From NCBI GenBank assembly GCA_034620365.1, contig JAQGEQ010000011.1, forward strand, positions 310,001-374,000: a DNA stretch of 64,000 nt, in the 5' to 3' direction. The DNA is from Pegea sp. RAD2-039. Its lineage: Eukaryota; Chordata; Thaliacea; Salpida; Salpidae. Numbering within the stretch: position 1 is the stretch's first letter; each line of letters opens with the position of its first letter. The position numbers and the translations under genes were made by a program. Shown one piece after another: positions 1 through 14,000 of this stretch. The notes beneath the pieces are model-generated. The model searched no databases. It worked only from the letters and a program-made list of their open reading frames with translations, and was not told where the DNA came from.

Positions 1-1279
1 TTACACTACTTTTTTCCTTAAATTTGAATTAAAATTGTTCGTATTAATGTTATTTAAGTTTTTGTATTAGATGTATTATATTGAAATCGAACTTCAAAAC
101 AAGAAAAAGTTATTTTGAATTGAAAGAATTCGGTATTCTCTTATTTTAAAATTTTTAAAAATGCCAACTTTTAATGACATAACAAATCTAGAATTTAGGT
201 ATTCAAAATGTAAATGTAAATGTAAACTTAGAGGCTACCTAAAATAATAATAATTTCTAAATCACTAAAATCTAAACTGAATCATAGGAAACATAAAAAC
301 ACTGCATAGATATAATTTAATGTAAGTTATTTATAAAAATACAAAATGAGAAAATAAGTGAAGAAGTTGAAGAAGCTGACTGCAGTATAAAGCATTTAAT
401 TAAACCAATTATAAAGTATTATAATTATAAGAGTATTAATTATAAGAGTAATTAAAAAAGATTGTGAAATAGCGTTCGAAGATATTAGTGTCACCGAGCA
501 TCGATAAACTTTTTTGCAACCAAATTTCTCTAAATAAGACAAATTAAAGTTTTTATCTACAAACAACTCTTCAGTTATGAAATTCTAAGCTAAAACCTGT
601 GTAATGAACTCTAAATCTTTCAATGTGTGTATCTTCAACAATCCCGTGTCTTGATTAACTGGTTCATCTAATGATATTTTATTTACTTAAAAGAATCAAA
701 ATATCAAAGAACTGAATGCTTGTTCCTGATTTTGCTTCTTTATACATCTGGATATTTCTTACTTAAATTTTTATTTCTTAAAGACATCTAAGCTAAAACT
801 GATCAATTTTCTATATAAAATGTTGTATCATAGAAAATAAAATCTGCCTTAATTTATAAAATGATGCAAATCATAGACAGAGATCTCTAAGGTAAAGCTA
901 AAATTAAAAAAGTCTTGCTAAAAAATACCATCTTACTCTATTTTTGATTCTCATTTTTTGATCATTAGGAAATTAATAAGAAGCATAATTAAGTTTTACT
1001 AGAAATAAGAATATCGATTTAAATCTTTAAAAAATGAATGATTTGCAGATTTCATCTTTTTAAAATTAGAAGTAATTTAAATTGCTAACTCAAACTCTTT
1101 ACAGCTTCTGTTTCTTATCATTAACTTTATCATCTTTATTATCTTATCCTACTTTATAAGATAAACGTTAGCAAAGGTAATAATAATAATTATGTTTAAA
1201 AACGTTTTTAAAACTAAATTTAAATATTAATTAATTTATCGCCACTATTTAACATTACTCTGAGGTGAGAAAGAGTTCA
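1..1279. other. AT-rich spacer, no gene seen
   Basis: Very A+T-rich sequence with stops in every frame. A short direct repeat of 'attataagagta' lies around 420-450. I see no coding signal, RNA gene or complete mobile element before the LINE remnant that begins near 1280. Confidence 0.5.
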
Positions 1280-2645
1280 AGAAATTCAGAAGAAAGCTAA
1301 TATTACTCCTATTCATAAAAAAGGTCCCAGAAACACTGCAGACCAGTTTCCCAGAATTCAGTTATCTGCAGAACTCAAGAACATATCATTCAGAATCATA
1401 TGATTAGTCATTTGATGGAGCACCATCTAATACCTGATGCCAAGCATAGCTTTGTGAAACAGAGATCTTCCCTGACTCAACATCTCACTTTTCTTAATGA
1501 GCTTACATCCCACTATGAAAGTAATACTCCCTGTGACATCATATATCTCGATTTTGCTAAAGCGTTTGATTCTGTCCCACGCATCAAGCTCATTACTGCA
1601 TCACAAAAATTAAAAATCAACAGCTTTATCTTTAAGTGGATTGAAGATTACCTATCAGGTAGAATCCAACAAACTCCTGATGAAAGATCTTTATCTACTC
1701 CTAGTAAAGTCACGAGCGGTGTTCCTCAGGGTTCCGTTCTGGTTCCCCTTTTCTTTTTACTTTTAATTGAAGACCTCATAAGAAGACCAGTAGCAGTACA
1801 TGATGTCAGTGTGTTTGTGTATGCAGATTGCATCAAGCTATTATCTTGTAATCTTTCAAAACTTCAAACTACACTACACACTGTAGAAAAGTGGTCTACG
1901 AATTGGCAGCTCAGAATCCAGTCCACAAAGTCTGAACTTATAACTTTTTCCCGTAAACCAGCTGCAAACACCTTGAACCAATACTCCATCAATGGATTTA
2001 TTATTCAACGAATATGTTAGATCTTAGACCTTGGCATCACTCTATCATCTGGCTTTAAATGGCACAATTATGTTTCCAAAATCTTTGGAAAATCAATCAA
2101 CCTTGTCTTCCTTATTATAAAGACCTTTAATTTTCAGGATCCATACTTTTTTACCAACCTTTTAACGTTGTATGTATGTCCAATTCTTGAATACAACTTT
2201 AGTGCATGGATGCCATATCAAGTTAGTGATATAAAAAAAAAATCGAATCTGTTCAGGCCATATTTACAAGATTAGTATGCAGGAAACTTAATATTAAATA
2301 TGATAGTTATAAGCATCGTCTCAGCTTCTTCTATTTAGATACTTTGGAAGTTCGATGGATTAAATACGAGGATTCTTGTTTTTAAAATTATCTACAATTC
2401 AATTGACCTTAAATTTGATGATTTCTGTTCCATTAGTCCTTCCCTCAAGTTATATCAACACATTACATCTTAATAAGCCTATATCAACTGGCATGTTAAT
2501 CAGGGCAGATATTTTCTCATACCGCACTTTTAGTACTTACAATCATCAGATATTGTCATGTCAGAATCACTCATGTTGCTCAGTTGAACCGTTATAATAT
2601 TGTCAACATTTTTATTTCTATACTGTGAATTTTTTGAACGCTTTT
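1280..2645 (+). mobile_element. Degenerate non-LTR retrotransposon (jockey/CR1-like LINE) reverse transcriptase fragment
   Basis: This is a 5'-truncated, decayed LINE. The longest open piece (1400-2020) carries reverse transcriptase blocks: RSSLTQHLTFLNEL, then YLDFAKAFDSVP (catalytic-Asp motif A), then SGVPQGSVL (motif B), then VYADCIKLL at the YADD position. Upstream, around 1280-1390, a second frame reads ITPIHKKGPRNTADQ, matching the start of the RT domain. Downstream, to about 2600, further frames read LGITLSSGFKWHNYVSKI and LYVCPILEYNFSAW, the RT thumb region. At least two frameshifts and several stops break it, and the second Asp of the YADD box is Cys, so it is inactive. I assign it to the jockey/CR1 group on the FDSVP/SGVPQGSVL style only. 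No endonuclease, ORF1 or target-site duplication is visible. The 3' end is taken as the GC-rich tail near 2650. Confidence 0.85.
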
Positions 2646-2649
2646 TTGT

Positions 2650-2662
2650 ATAGCCGCCGGTA
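2650..2662 (+). repeat. 13-bp GC-rich motif, copy 1 (putative LINE 3' tail)
   Basis: The sequence atagccgccggta stands out in AT-rich DNA just after the LINE coding remnant and is followed by 'ttaaataag'. The same 13 bases recur at 4981-4993. It may mark the 3' end of the LINE family. Confidence 0.35.
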
Positions 2663-4980
2663 TTAAATAAGTTTACAATTGTATGAAGGTTTAATTAGTT
2701 AGTTTGAAAGTTAATTAACGATAACAAATTTTGTTGATACTTTATCTTCAGCTAATTTTGATGTCTGATTTATGCTGCCATTTAAGTTCAAAATATCACT
2801 TTTAATATTTATTTGAGTTTACAGTTTGATAATTTACTTTTATGTGAAGATTATTTCAAATTTTTCCTTTTTAAAAGCTTTTTATCTTGATTACATAATA
2901 ATAGAACGCAAGTCACAGAACTGTAATACCAGTTTGATAAAATATAAGAAAATAACATTTTAATATTTTCGTCTGTAAAAGCTTTATATTCCTTTTATTG
3001 CTACAAAATACAAGTACAATAGACTGTTGTTAATAATATTTTCTATTTGTTGAAACAGAATAAAATAATTTTTTATATATAATTCTTTCAAAAAACTATT
3101 TTATTAAACTTCATCTTATAGAAGTAACTTCAAAACCTAAAAGAATGTTGTTCTTAAAACATCAATAAATAATCATCACTTTTGTAAATCTGAAAAATTC
3201 TTAAGAATATTTAGCTTTGTATGCATACATAACTTCTTAGTAATCGTGATTAATGAGTTATCAAACGTAGCTTCAATAATTTTTCTTAAAACAGTTTTAA
3301 TTATTATTGAGGTTTAAAAGTTGTATCTTAAAATTGGACAGTAAAACTTTATACTAAATTTGCTAAAAATTAATTCTAAGAAAGTGAAATGTATAGTAAG
3401 CACATTTTAATGTTAAGAAAAATATGTTGACTAACAAATTATGTCATATAAATTAGATTATATTAATCTTAGTATTTAGAAAAGTATGTTTATAGCTTTC
3501 TAAATCTATGTTTTTTATTTTACACAACTATTTTTATAAAAAAAAACAAGTAATTTAATTTTTATCATGTCAGTAGTAAAGAGAACTATATTTTTTGTGA
3601 AAATATTTGATTGGAGAACTTACTAACAAAGATATAATTAAGTATACTGTCATCTTATAACTGTTATTTCATATGCTGTTGTAATGTTTCTGTAAGAATT
3701 ACTGAATTTCATGAATACGTCGAAATTCCTGAAAGAAATTGTTAAAGCTACATGTTTTCTTTACAAAGAATTTTCGCCCTGAAATGATCTTCATATGATC
3801 TTACATGTATAAATAGTAAACGTTTACGGAAACAACTGTTTACAGTTTTTCATTGAACATAGTTCATTAAGGTTATTAAATTTCAACCAAAATCACGTGT
3901 TCAATGCACTGGTTTGAGTTCAAAATTAGTTGCATTAATAAATCAACTTGTAAAAAATAATTTAATATTTAAGAGCTACATCTAACAATTGTGACTCATT
4001 AAAAAAGTAATCAAAGTAATCAAAAAACATTTGTTGTTTTATAGATGAATAAATTAGTTCAAACAGTACAACTCAATCTATTGGTTATCAAAAGATTTAA
4101 TATTTTTCTTTATTTTTGTTAATAATTCATTCTATCAAGATTTTTATGACATGAAAATCAACTGTTGTTTAACACATTTGATTTCTTATTAAGTCATCTA
4201 AGATTATTTCTCGCTTGGTTGTAGTCTGAAAAATATTGTTAAACTTTAAAGTGTTTTCAACTTAAAGCTTAACCACATATACATAATTTGGATTATTTGA
4301 AAGATACAAATTTTTCTGATGATTAATTTTGTATCTAGAATAAAGTAATTCAAAATATTCTCGATAATAGTGCGAGAGACTATCACCGCATCATAATTAA
4401 AGATTGAAATCTTTTAAAGCTGTATACAAACTTCAAGATGGTTTTATGAAAATAAGACTTAACAAGCAAACTGAAGCATGTTAAGAATAAGCCTTAGCTG
4501 AAATCTTTGTTGGCGACATTTATAATTTCGAAAAATGAGCTCAATATGGAGTGACCTTTGTTTAAATCGCTTTTTGGAAGAATTATAATAATAATTTTGC
4601 CTTAAACTGTTTATAAAATTGTCAATTTAAACAACCATTATATGGCTGATATAACCACATGGCATAAATTAAACCACAAATTAAAAGTTCTGTATCAAAG
4701 TGTTTCTACAATAAAACTGTTTTTGACTAACATCTTCATATAATGATCTATCTTTTAATCTTTTGATATTGTTTAGTTCAAATGAAGATGAAGTGTTTAT
4801 CAATTTTTGCTAATAAAACTTCTTAGTAAATACTGTAATTTTTTTAAGCCACTTAATTAAGAATTTATGATTCTTACAACTAAGTTTAGCTAGAATTAAA
4901 TCTTCTTCAAAATCAAACATAAAATCAGTGGTTTAAGTTATTGTTAACATATCTGTAAAGTACAATCAATTAATTGTAAA

Positions 4981-4993
4981 ATAGCCGCCGGTA
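4981..4993 (+). repeat. 13-bp GC-rich motif, copy 2
   Basis: Exact repeat (atagccgccggta) of the motif at 2650-2662, with different flanks on the right. It may be the remnant of a second, almost completely truncated LINE insertion. Confidence 0.3.
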
Positions 4994-5910
4994 CTATTAG
5001 CTTTTAAATTTAATCTATAATTAAGTGACAGCTTCAGTTTATTGATACCTCCATATACTTAACAGTTTTCATAACAAACTTTATCTGGTCAAGTGAGGTT
5101 ATCATATGGCTTTGGTTATTTACTTAGATATAAATTTCAGTAATAAATGATTGAATCTATTTTTCTATTTTTTATTGAAATACAAACTTTCAATTAATTT
5201 TTTTTGCACTAAAAATTAAAGAAAAATTATTCTATGTTTAACAGTTGATATGATAGACAACAATTTGTTATGAAAAAATACTTCCATGAACTACATATAT
5301 ACGATTAGAAAACAAGTTTCTTTACAATTGTGGTAATCCTTCAGTCTACTCAGTTATCAACTTCAAAGTTTGTTTATTTGACTTTTCATTGCCAGAGAGA
5401 TAATCGATTTTTTTTATAAATAAATAAGTTGACAGCATAATAAAATAAAATAAAATAACAAAGCTTTTTATATATTTTTTCTCTAGACGAATGAATAAAC
5501 TAGTTTGCTATGAAAATGTTGTCAAAATTATTTACAAAACTATTTAATTCTTTAGTAAGAATTATACTTTATAATGTTTTAGCTTAAAGTTTAAGCTTAG
5601 AAAATTGCTCCAGATTTGCAATTGAAAATTTTATGTGTCGAAAACGGTGCAAGCATTTGAATGAGTTTACTTACAGTAATCATCGTTTTTGATTTATGTA
5701 CAAAAGTAACTTCTTAAATATCTACTTACTTGATTTTGAAAATATCAGTAAACTTTGCTATTCGTAGCTAGAGAATCATTTTAATAATAAATAATCATGT
5801 TTTTAAAAAGTACACTTACTATTATTAGGAAATGTCCCCTTTGTACATTTTCCAACCCTTCTAGACTACCAAGCACAAAAATTGTCTTTAGGGTAATTTT
5901 TTTTTCAGTT

Positions 5911-6010
5911 TGGCAGTGTTGGCTAAAAATGCTCACCAGGTTAAGATGATAAATCGATCAGATGACTTTTGACAAAGTGTTAATACGTGTAAATTCAAAC
6001 CAGCATCACT
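5911..6010 (+). repeat. Possible tRNA-derived SINE or tRNA pseudogene remnant
   Basis: In a patch less AT-rich than its surroundings, 'tggcagtgttgg' at 5911 resembles a tRNA A box, and 'aaattcaaacc' at 5991-6001 resembles a B box (consensus GGTTCRAANCC). The spacing is about 80 nt and the order is correct. I could not fold a convincing cloverleaf, so this is not called as a tRNA gene. Confidence 0.2.
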
Positions 6011-7982
6011 GGTCTCATTGATCAAGGTTTTTTTCATTAATTGTAGCTTCGAGAAGCATAAATAAAGTTAAACTTAAAAAACTTACAGACCGCATATAAC
6101 CTGTATGATTGATTGAAGTTTATAGAAAGTAGCATAGAAACAAGCTTATACAATTTTGATTTTGAAAAATAAGGTATAAACATGTAAAAATCCAAAATGT
6201 ACAGTTTACTAAAAATGCTTTTTTGAAGCATTATCAAATATACTTTTCTCAGTTATTACTTTTGCAGTTTTTGCTCATTTGGTAATTTAACCTGTTTAAA
6301 CACATTGTAGGTTTAATCTTATTTCTTATAAGTCTTATAATACTTTATTTTTCAGTAATAATGGATAAAAAAGAATACTTACATTTTATACAGCTTTCTT
6401 ATTTGGGATTTATAAAATAGTAATTAGAATTTTACAATTAGACAGAAAATTTAGTTAAAGAATTGAATAGATGACTTCAGATTAAATTGAGATTTTTGAC
6501 AACCAAATAATTTCGTTTTGGGTATTGACATTATTACTTACATCGAGGAAATGGTAAAACTTAAAGACATAATTACAATGTTTAACGATTCTACAAATTT
6601 TAAAGATTTGATATCAACATTTGAAATCATTAATAGCGATTGAGTTGTTTTTCTATCCTTGGGAAAGTTTTTTATTAAGTTGAATTTATTAAAGTTTATT
6701 GCATAGCTCATATAAACAAATGTAACAAGGATTGTTGTTAGATTGTTAGCACAAATGCTAGATTATCGAACCATATTCACAATTATTTGTTTTTATTTCT
6801 TGATTTTTATCTTTACTAAGTCTTTAACTAGTTATTGAATAAAAATGAAATTTAAACCACGAAATTTTGTGTAAGAAATATCATTGTATTTTTTAATTTT
6901 ACTTTTATGGCGATTATGAAAAGCTTGTTCAGAAAATATTTAATATAATGTAAAGGAGGGTTCAAAACTTGTAAATTGATATCTGTAAAATTTTTACATA
7001 TTCTTTAAAAATTTTATTTAAAGTTTTTTAATTTCTATACATTTATGATAAAAGTTAAACCTAGAACTTGTAAAGATGGTTTTACAATCTTCAAGTTATT
7101 TGCTTTCTAGATTTTATTTCAAATCAAAATTAATTATAAAAATATACGTCAAATTTAAACTGACCCAAAAAGTATACGCTTGTAATAAAATAATAATTGA
7201 AAAAGTTTAGGTTCAGTTTTTTAATTGATATTGATGGTATTCAGTTTTGAGGTTTATTTTTGCTGCAGTGGTCAACTTTTAATTCTATCTAATTTATTTG
7301 AATATTAACGAGTTTATATTCTTTCATAAATCGTGGCTTCTCAGTATAAAATCCTCAGTTTATCTAGATTTTCATTCAAAAGATAATTATTTTTTAAAAT
7401 AATTACTCATAGTTTAGATTTAAAGTCAGATATATACAAATAAGAAGTATTAAATATTTTAACTTTATTATTATAATAATTAGAAGCTACTACTAAGTTA
7501 CCATTAGAACTAAGTTATAGAAAACTTAAATCAAGGTGAAACGTTTGCTTGTAACCATGCAAGAACAAGCAACAATTTATATTGTTCTTAAGTTTTATAG
7601 TTGATTCAATAATCATTTGTGTAATCTTCACTATACATTTTAAAACTTTATAAACGTAACTATACTAAATAAGTTAAGTTTGGTAAATTGCGAATTCATA
7701 TAAACTGCCTCTGGTTATATATACACGATTATGTCAGATAATGATATAATTAAGTTATTTAAAATAAAATGTAGTGTTTAATTTCAAACATATGTTAGAG
7801 ATTACCGAAAGAATATAATTGAGAAAAATTTCTTAAATTATTTATTCATTGCCACTAACTTCTACAGTCAAGTATGACACGAGTTATGAGTTTTTTTTTT
7901 ATTATAAGTTATTTTATGAAAACAAATATTCATATTGTTCCAAAAATTAGTTTAAGTTTTGTTTTAATAAGCAGTTTAATCC

Positions 7983-8003
7983 AATACTTTTGTAATTTCT
8001 TAG
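7983..8003 (+). promoter_or_regulatory. Putative 3' splice acceptor upstream of the LU-CCP-vWA start codon
   Basis: A T-rich tract ending in TTCTTAG at 8003 lies 17 nt before the ATG at 8021. It could be the 3' end of a 5' UTR intron or a trans-splice acceptor. Similar sites precede the next two genes. Confidence 0.4.
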
Positions 8004-8020
8004 GTACTTATATTAGTACA

Positions 8021-8078
8021 ATGAAATATTTAATACTACAATTCTTAATGGTCGTTATATCATTGGAAGCAACTAAAG
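8021..8078 (+). CDS. Exon 1: signal peptide (part of the LU-CCP-vWA gene)
   Basis: Nineteen codons beginning MKYLILQFLMVVISLEATK, a compact hydrophobic leader, then a GTATGT donor at 8079 in phase 1. The frame is open further upstream to 7874, but the upstream Met codons would place a long hydrophobic stretch before the leader and lie before the acceptor-like TTCTTAG at 8003, so I prefer this Met. Confidence 0.75.
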
Positions 8079-11000
8079 GTATGTTTTACTAACATTAGCA
8101 AAATTATACTTATATCATATACTATTTTATCAATACAATTTAATGTAACTTTAGAATATTTGTAAACCTTCAAAAATTCTTACAAAAAAAGGAAAGTTAT
8201 AACATTTTATTACAAGTTATAGATTTTTTTAGAATAAAATTTTTAGTAAAAAAACTATCCCGTGGGGTTATTTCTAAAGATTATACATCTTTAAAGAATT
8301 GAATTTGCTTAAAAATGATTCTTAATATTTGTAAAATTTTTGTTTTAAAAACATTACCATGAAATGGTGTTTCTCAATAAGATTTTAAAGTTCATACTTA
8401 AATTTTTTAGAATTAATTACAATTACAACATACTTGCTTAAGTTTACTTTAAACAAACATTTTATCAAATTTAATTGAAATTTATTAAAAACAAAATAAA
8501 AATATGGATGATAAGGTTTTAAATCTTTACCAAATACAAATAAAATTATATTATCAAAATATAAGCTCAACATTTTTTAGCAAAATTTATGCTTTACTCT
8601 CAAACATATTTTTAGGTCTCCGTTGCTTTGAATGTAACAACGCAAAAACGAATGATGAATGCTTAAAAAAAGGAAGACTGGTCACTTGTAGAGGAAAAAA
8701 TGTATGCTTGATTAAATTAAAACATTTTTCTAAGAGATTGGTTTTAAACAAAAAAGACCAACAATAGTCTCATTTTTATTGTAAAAAATTTTTGTTAAAA
8801 TTATCTGACAATCAGTGTCTCTTCTAATAAATTTTATTTTATCGAAAAACTAGATGACGTGTGAAGATCATATCCGCCAGGAACGATTTGGAGAATTTAC
8901 ATCGTTTGAAAAACGATGTAAACAAGGATTAGCGTGCCAAAATAACTTTAAACAAGTTAGTCTTTTGACAGACTATAACAAATTTCCAGAAAAAATCAAA
9001 TTAAAGATATCTTAAATATAGTTTCATGAGTAAACAAACTATTTAACCAAATTTTACAGCTCTTAGACGTCTAAGTACTAAATTTATGTAAACTTCATAA
9101 TAATAATTTTAAAATTAACTATTTAGCTACAAAGTTCCTTTAAGAAATGCCAAAATTTATGTTTTTCAAAAACAGTATTACGCAATCATATTGCAATTAT
9201 CATGAAATCCAATAACTATTTCGACAATTATTTTTATGTTTATTTTTTCAACTTGTGTGATACTTTAGCATAGAAGCTATTACGTGACAAAAATATTTAA
9301 AAACCACTTAAGCTTATTTAGAACATTATCCTATAAAAAGCTGTTCGCCAACAAGATCAAACAAAAAATCGTTTCAGAAAAACTAATTGTATTTCGGTGG
9401 TTAAAAATGCTTAAGAAGCACAAAACTCATGTAATAAAAAATTATCTTTATAATTGATTATACGAGTTATGTGATTTATTTTTAAGTTATAAAAAGGATA
9501 AAACTAGAAACTCACAGTTAACATAATCTTCTGATAACCAAAAACTGTGAAGCAGCTTCAATTATAAAATATTATTCGAAATAAATAAATAAAAAATTTG
9601 CTTGTTATAAAAGATTATTTTAAATTCTATTAAAAGAAGACTTAGTTTTTAAAAATCAAGTAACAATTTGACTTGATTTGAAAGTAAAAGTTTTTGGAAA
9701 TGCGATAGATTATAGACAAATATTTCACTTACAGAACTACATTGGTAAAGATAATTATCAGTGTGATAGTAAAGCAGCAACCTCGACATGTAGATGTTGC
9801 TGTAATGAAGATGGTTGCAATAAAGATATGGAAACTTGTCAAGTTGCTGTAGAACAAGGTGTTATCAAAATTTTTAATTTATGCTATAGTCTGAAACTTG
9901 ATGTTTTCAGCACAAAAATTAAAAAAATGTAAAAACTTTCCTCGAAAGCCTTGGGGAGGAGAAAGACAATGCACCGGGAATAAAGAACCTGGCTCAAGTT
10001 GCTTGTTTAAATGTCATAGTGGGTTTTACCTAAAAGGACTCTCGACCGTTAAATGCTGTAAGATTTTAATAAATCTAGATTCTGTAGTAACTGATAAAAG
10101 ATTAAAAAATGTTTGTCTGCTCATAAGAACAATCATATAAACAATATAAGTAAAAGTTTTTTACTTCTTAAGATCTTATAAATATACAAAGATGCTGTCT
10201 TAACAATCTTCATAGAAAAGAATTGCTTTTTAATAAAGTTTTTATCATTATTATTAGTTCTTGAAAACAAATTTGAGATTTTTTTTCAAACTTGTTTTGT
10301 TCTGAACAAACTCATTATTTAAGCAACACATTAAGTTTTCCGTATGTCACTCAAAATAATCTAAATCTATGATTATTTATTTGCTAAATATCAAGTACCA
10401 AGCGGAAGATGGCAAGTATCTCCTAAATGCCAACAAGCGTCATGCTTACCACCTTTACAAACACCAGCAAACGGATCAAAGAGATGTAGCAGAGGCAACC
10501 GATTAAAAAGCATTTGCAGGTCTTTAAGTTTGTGCTATTTCTCCTGAATATATCAAATCAGTAAATAACAAAGTAAACTAGAATTTTGAGAAAACTGTTT
10601 ATTTATTTCTTGTTTCAAATGTAACTGTAGAATTTACAACTCTCTTTAGTCGATTTAATTGATCATAAGAGCTTTAAGATACCTTTTAAAAATGTTCTTA
10701 GGGGCTGATGACATTAGGTTTAATCTTGTTTTACTTTCAGATTGTTAAAAAGTTCAAATTGTAGTTGAAAAATAACATCAATAATATCATGTTTACTTAA
10801 AGTTTTCTTTCAACAATAAAAAGTTTCTATTTTGTCACTAAATTAAATTGTATCTTAAATCTAGCTTCACCTGTAACGCTGGCTTCACTATGCACGGAAA
10901 ACAGAGTGTCACGTGCTCTGACGAGGGCAAAGGGGCAACAAGAAAGTGGGACGCACCTGCCCCAACATGTGGTCAGTACTTACAGTTTCCATTAATTTTA

Positions 11001-14000
11001 CAAATTTATTATAAGACTAAGTATATGTAGGAGTGCATTTAAAACAGTGTGATAGATTAAAATGGAAGCCATTTCTTCAAAGAAGTTGTCGTGGAAACTT
11101 TCAGCCTGGAACTACTTGTATCTTTAGTTGTAAGAAAGGATATTCTCTAGTTGGTGCCAAGAAACTAATATGTAGTAAGTGTTTAAGTGAATTGCAGTAG
11201 TTTCAGCAAAAAAAAAATTGTAATTAATTTATGTAATTATCAGAAGATGATCCAGTTGAATGGGATTATCCTCAACCAACTTGTGCGAGATTACAATGTT
11301 TTCCTAAACACACAGAGCTTGAAAAAGGAATTGTTATATGTAGCAAAGAAAATTATTTTCGTAGTATTTGTAGGTGAGTTTGTAAAAGACAAATTGTTGC
11401 TGAAAAATTCTTGAAAATTGATTAATGCTATTTCATCAAGTTGACAATTTAGTGGTTTTGAAATGTTGAACAATTTATACTTTCAGCATTTTATAAGAAC
11501 TTATTTAAAAGGTAGTTTTCAAATGTTCGCCCAATTATTTGTATGTACTGCTTAAAGTTTCTAAGTGATGATTAATTGAACTAAATTAACATTTGCTTCA
11601 AGTTTGTTATTCCCTAATTCTAGCAATACAAGAATGTACAAATTAGATATTATTTCTAATCTGACGTTTAGTAAAAAAACTAGTATTCATTTTTTCGAAT
11701 ACTCTTAGATTCAGATGTAACTCTGGCCTTCGATTAGTAGGAAGTCCTATTATTCGCTGTATAGAAGACATCTCTAAAAAAGAAGCTGCTTCATGGTCTA
11801 ATGAAGCTCCTGAGTGCAAGGGTAAGATTGAATATAATGTTTACAAAACAAAAATTAAATTAAGAATTTTATTTAGTAATTGTAAAAATATAGCTTTCTA
11901 TACTTTTTATTTAGTTATTAGACCTGTGAAAGCAATTTGACAGTTGCTGTATGCTTCCAATCTTTAAATAATTTAAAGGAAAGAATTGTCCAGTTATTAG
12001 AGCGCCAGCTTCTGGCACTATGCATTGTAAACCTCCCTTTACACACCCAATGCAATGTAAATTTGCATGCAACCCAGGCTACAAACTCATTGGTTACAAC
12101 ATTCTTACATGTGGTAAGTAAGAAATTTAGATCTTTTTCAATTTTTACAGAAAAAACAAATTGTACTTAGGAATAAATGGAAGGTGGGATAATTCTGTAC
12201 CAAAATGTAAAGCAATTACATGCCCAACAAATATAGTTATAGATCCAAACGGATTTAAGAAATGTAACAAATTTCCTTATCTTGGAGCTGTTTGCAGGTT
12301 CTTAAAAGGATTTTATTTTTTGGATTAAATGGCGTTTTTCGTGTTTTGCCTTTAAGTATTTAGAACATGTTAAATCTAATTTTAATTGTTATGAAATTAA
12401 AATAAAGTGGAAAGTTTGTTTATACAACATACAAAATACTTTAGGTTTTAACCATTAATTTAATTAAATAAATTCAGTACTTCAAATAATAAACCTCACG
12501 GTTTTCATTATACCACAAATGGAATTCTTATTGCATTTGTTTAATTATTGTTTAAAACTACTTCTAGCTTCACTTGTAAGGCCGGTTATGAGCTAGTTGG
12601 TGCTTCAGAAACTACTTGTGTAGAAAACCAAGCTGGTCCATTACCTGCTAACTGGGATAACATTCCACCTATTTGCAAGCGTAAGCTTTAACTATTTTCT
12701 GCAGTTGATATTAAAGAGCTTGTATAAAATTTCAGCTTTAACATGCAAGCCAGTAAGCACACTCTTAAATGGGAAAGCAGATTGTGATGATCCTCTAATA
12801 ATGGGCGAAGCTAAATGCAAATTTAGTTGTAAAGAAGAGTTTAAACTAGTTGGAGCTAAAGTTATTAGCTGCGGTGAATAAGACATCATCAAATGAAACT
12901 TTAGTTTACAACAGCAAACATTCTCTAGAAATTTCTGGATCTTGGAATGACAAGCCACCAAAGTGTGAACGGATTTTATGTCCTGCTGTAGATTTAAATC
13001 TTCCTGTAAATGGATTCGGCAGCTGTTCAAATGGAAAGTACCTGGGAAGTACATGCAAGTCAGTCATTAAAGTTATTAAATCTGTAGAATATAAAAACTC
13101 ATTAATACATTATTTACAGCTACAAGTGTAATATTAATTATCAAAGAGTCGGACCAAAACAAATCAATTGCGTAAAAGATAAGGAAGAAAACGGAATCTG
13201 GGATGATACACCACCAATTTGTAAAGGTATTATGTTTTATTCTTACATTTTATATATATTTTCTTATATTATGTATTATTGTATTCCAAGCTAAAATTAG
13301 CTTATAATAAATAAAAAACTATTTATAAATGTATACGTTTTCAAATATATTTAGAACTAAATACAGACGAATGTAAACTTGGTCAAAAAGACTAAACAGA
13401 TCTATAAAAGATGCATTTTACTATAAAGCTTTAAAGATATAGATTTTACTGAGTAAAAGAATGTACAAATAAAGTTTAAATAGTTTTCTTCAGCTAAAAA
13501 TACTTTACAGTTCCAGAATATTTTAAAATTTAGCTAAACAGTAACAGATTTGATGTAATAGTTACAGCCGAACTTTTACAACCATGAAATATTTTTTATC
13601 TCATACTTTTCATAGTTTAAATAGCTACTCATAACGCTTTCATTGGTCGATATTTTTACGTAAGCCTCTGAGTCTAAGTTACCTGGTTGGTGACTAGCAG
13701 GTTGGTGCTTGAATTTTTAATAAAAACTAAGCTGATATTTAATAAATTGGTAACAGAATCTGAAAATTAAAAAGTAACTTGAATTTGTGATAATTTAGAT
13801 TTGATTATTTAGTTATGAGCCAATAAGATTTAAGCCATGTCAAGAAAAGCTGATCTGTACTTCAAGAAACAGTAAATAGGAAATAAACAATAAAAACTAT
13901 CTTAAATCTAACGACTCATCGAAATACAAACAAACAATTTTTAATCAACGATAACCAGAAATGAAACTGTCATTGATATTATCGGAAGTTAAACTGTCAT

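Larger units (their letters stand above)
2663..8020. other. Spacer upstream of the LU-CCP-vWA gene
   Basis: AT-rich non-coding DNA. I see no convincing ORF; those present are short and of low complexity. It holds a second copy of the 13-bp GC-rich motif (4981-4993), a short (taaaa)n run near 5440-5460 and a slightly more complex patch at about 5820-6020, described separately. The promoter of the downstream gene presumably lies here or upstream of a 5' UTR intron, but I cannot identify it. Confidence 0.5.

Noticed and set aside
12692-13131. Overlapping ORFs on both strands (12692-13054 minus, 12850-13131 plus)
   Set aside because: The minus ORF is a shadow. The plus ORF reads through the 55-nt intron 12874-12928 in a frame that disagrees with the preceding exon.
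13640-13730. Short repeated ggttggtg... sequence in intron 16
   Set aside because: Only two imperfect short matches; no evidence of a mobile element.
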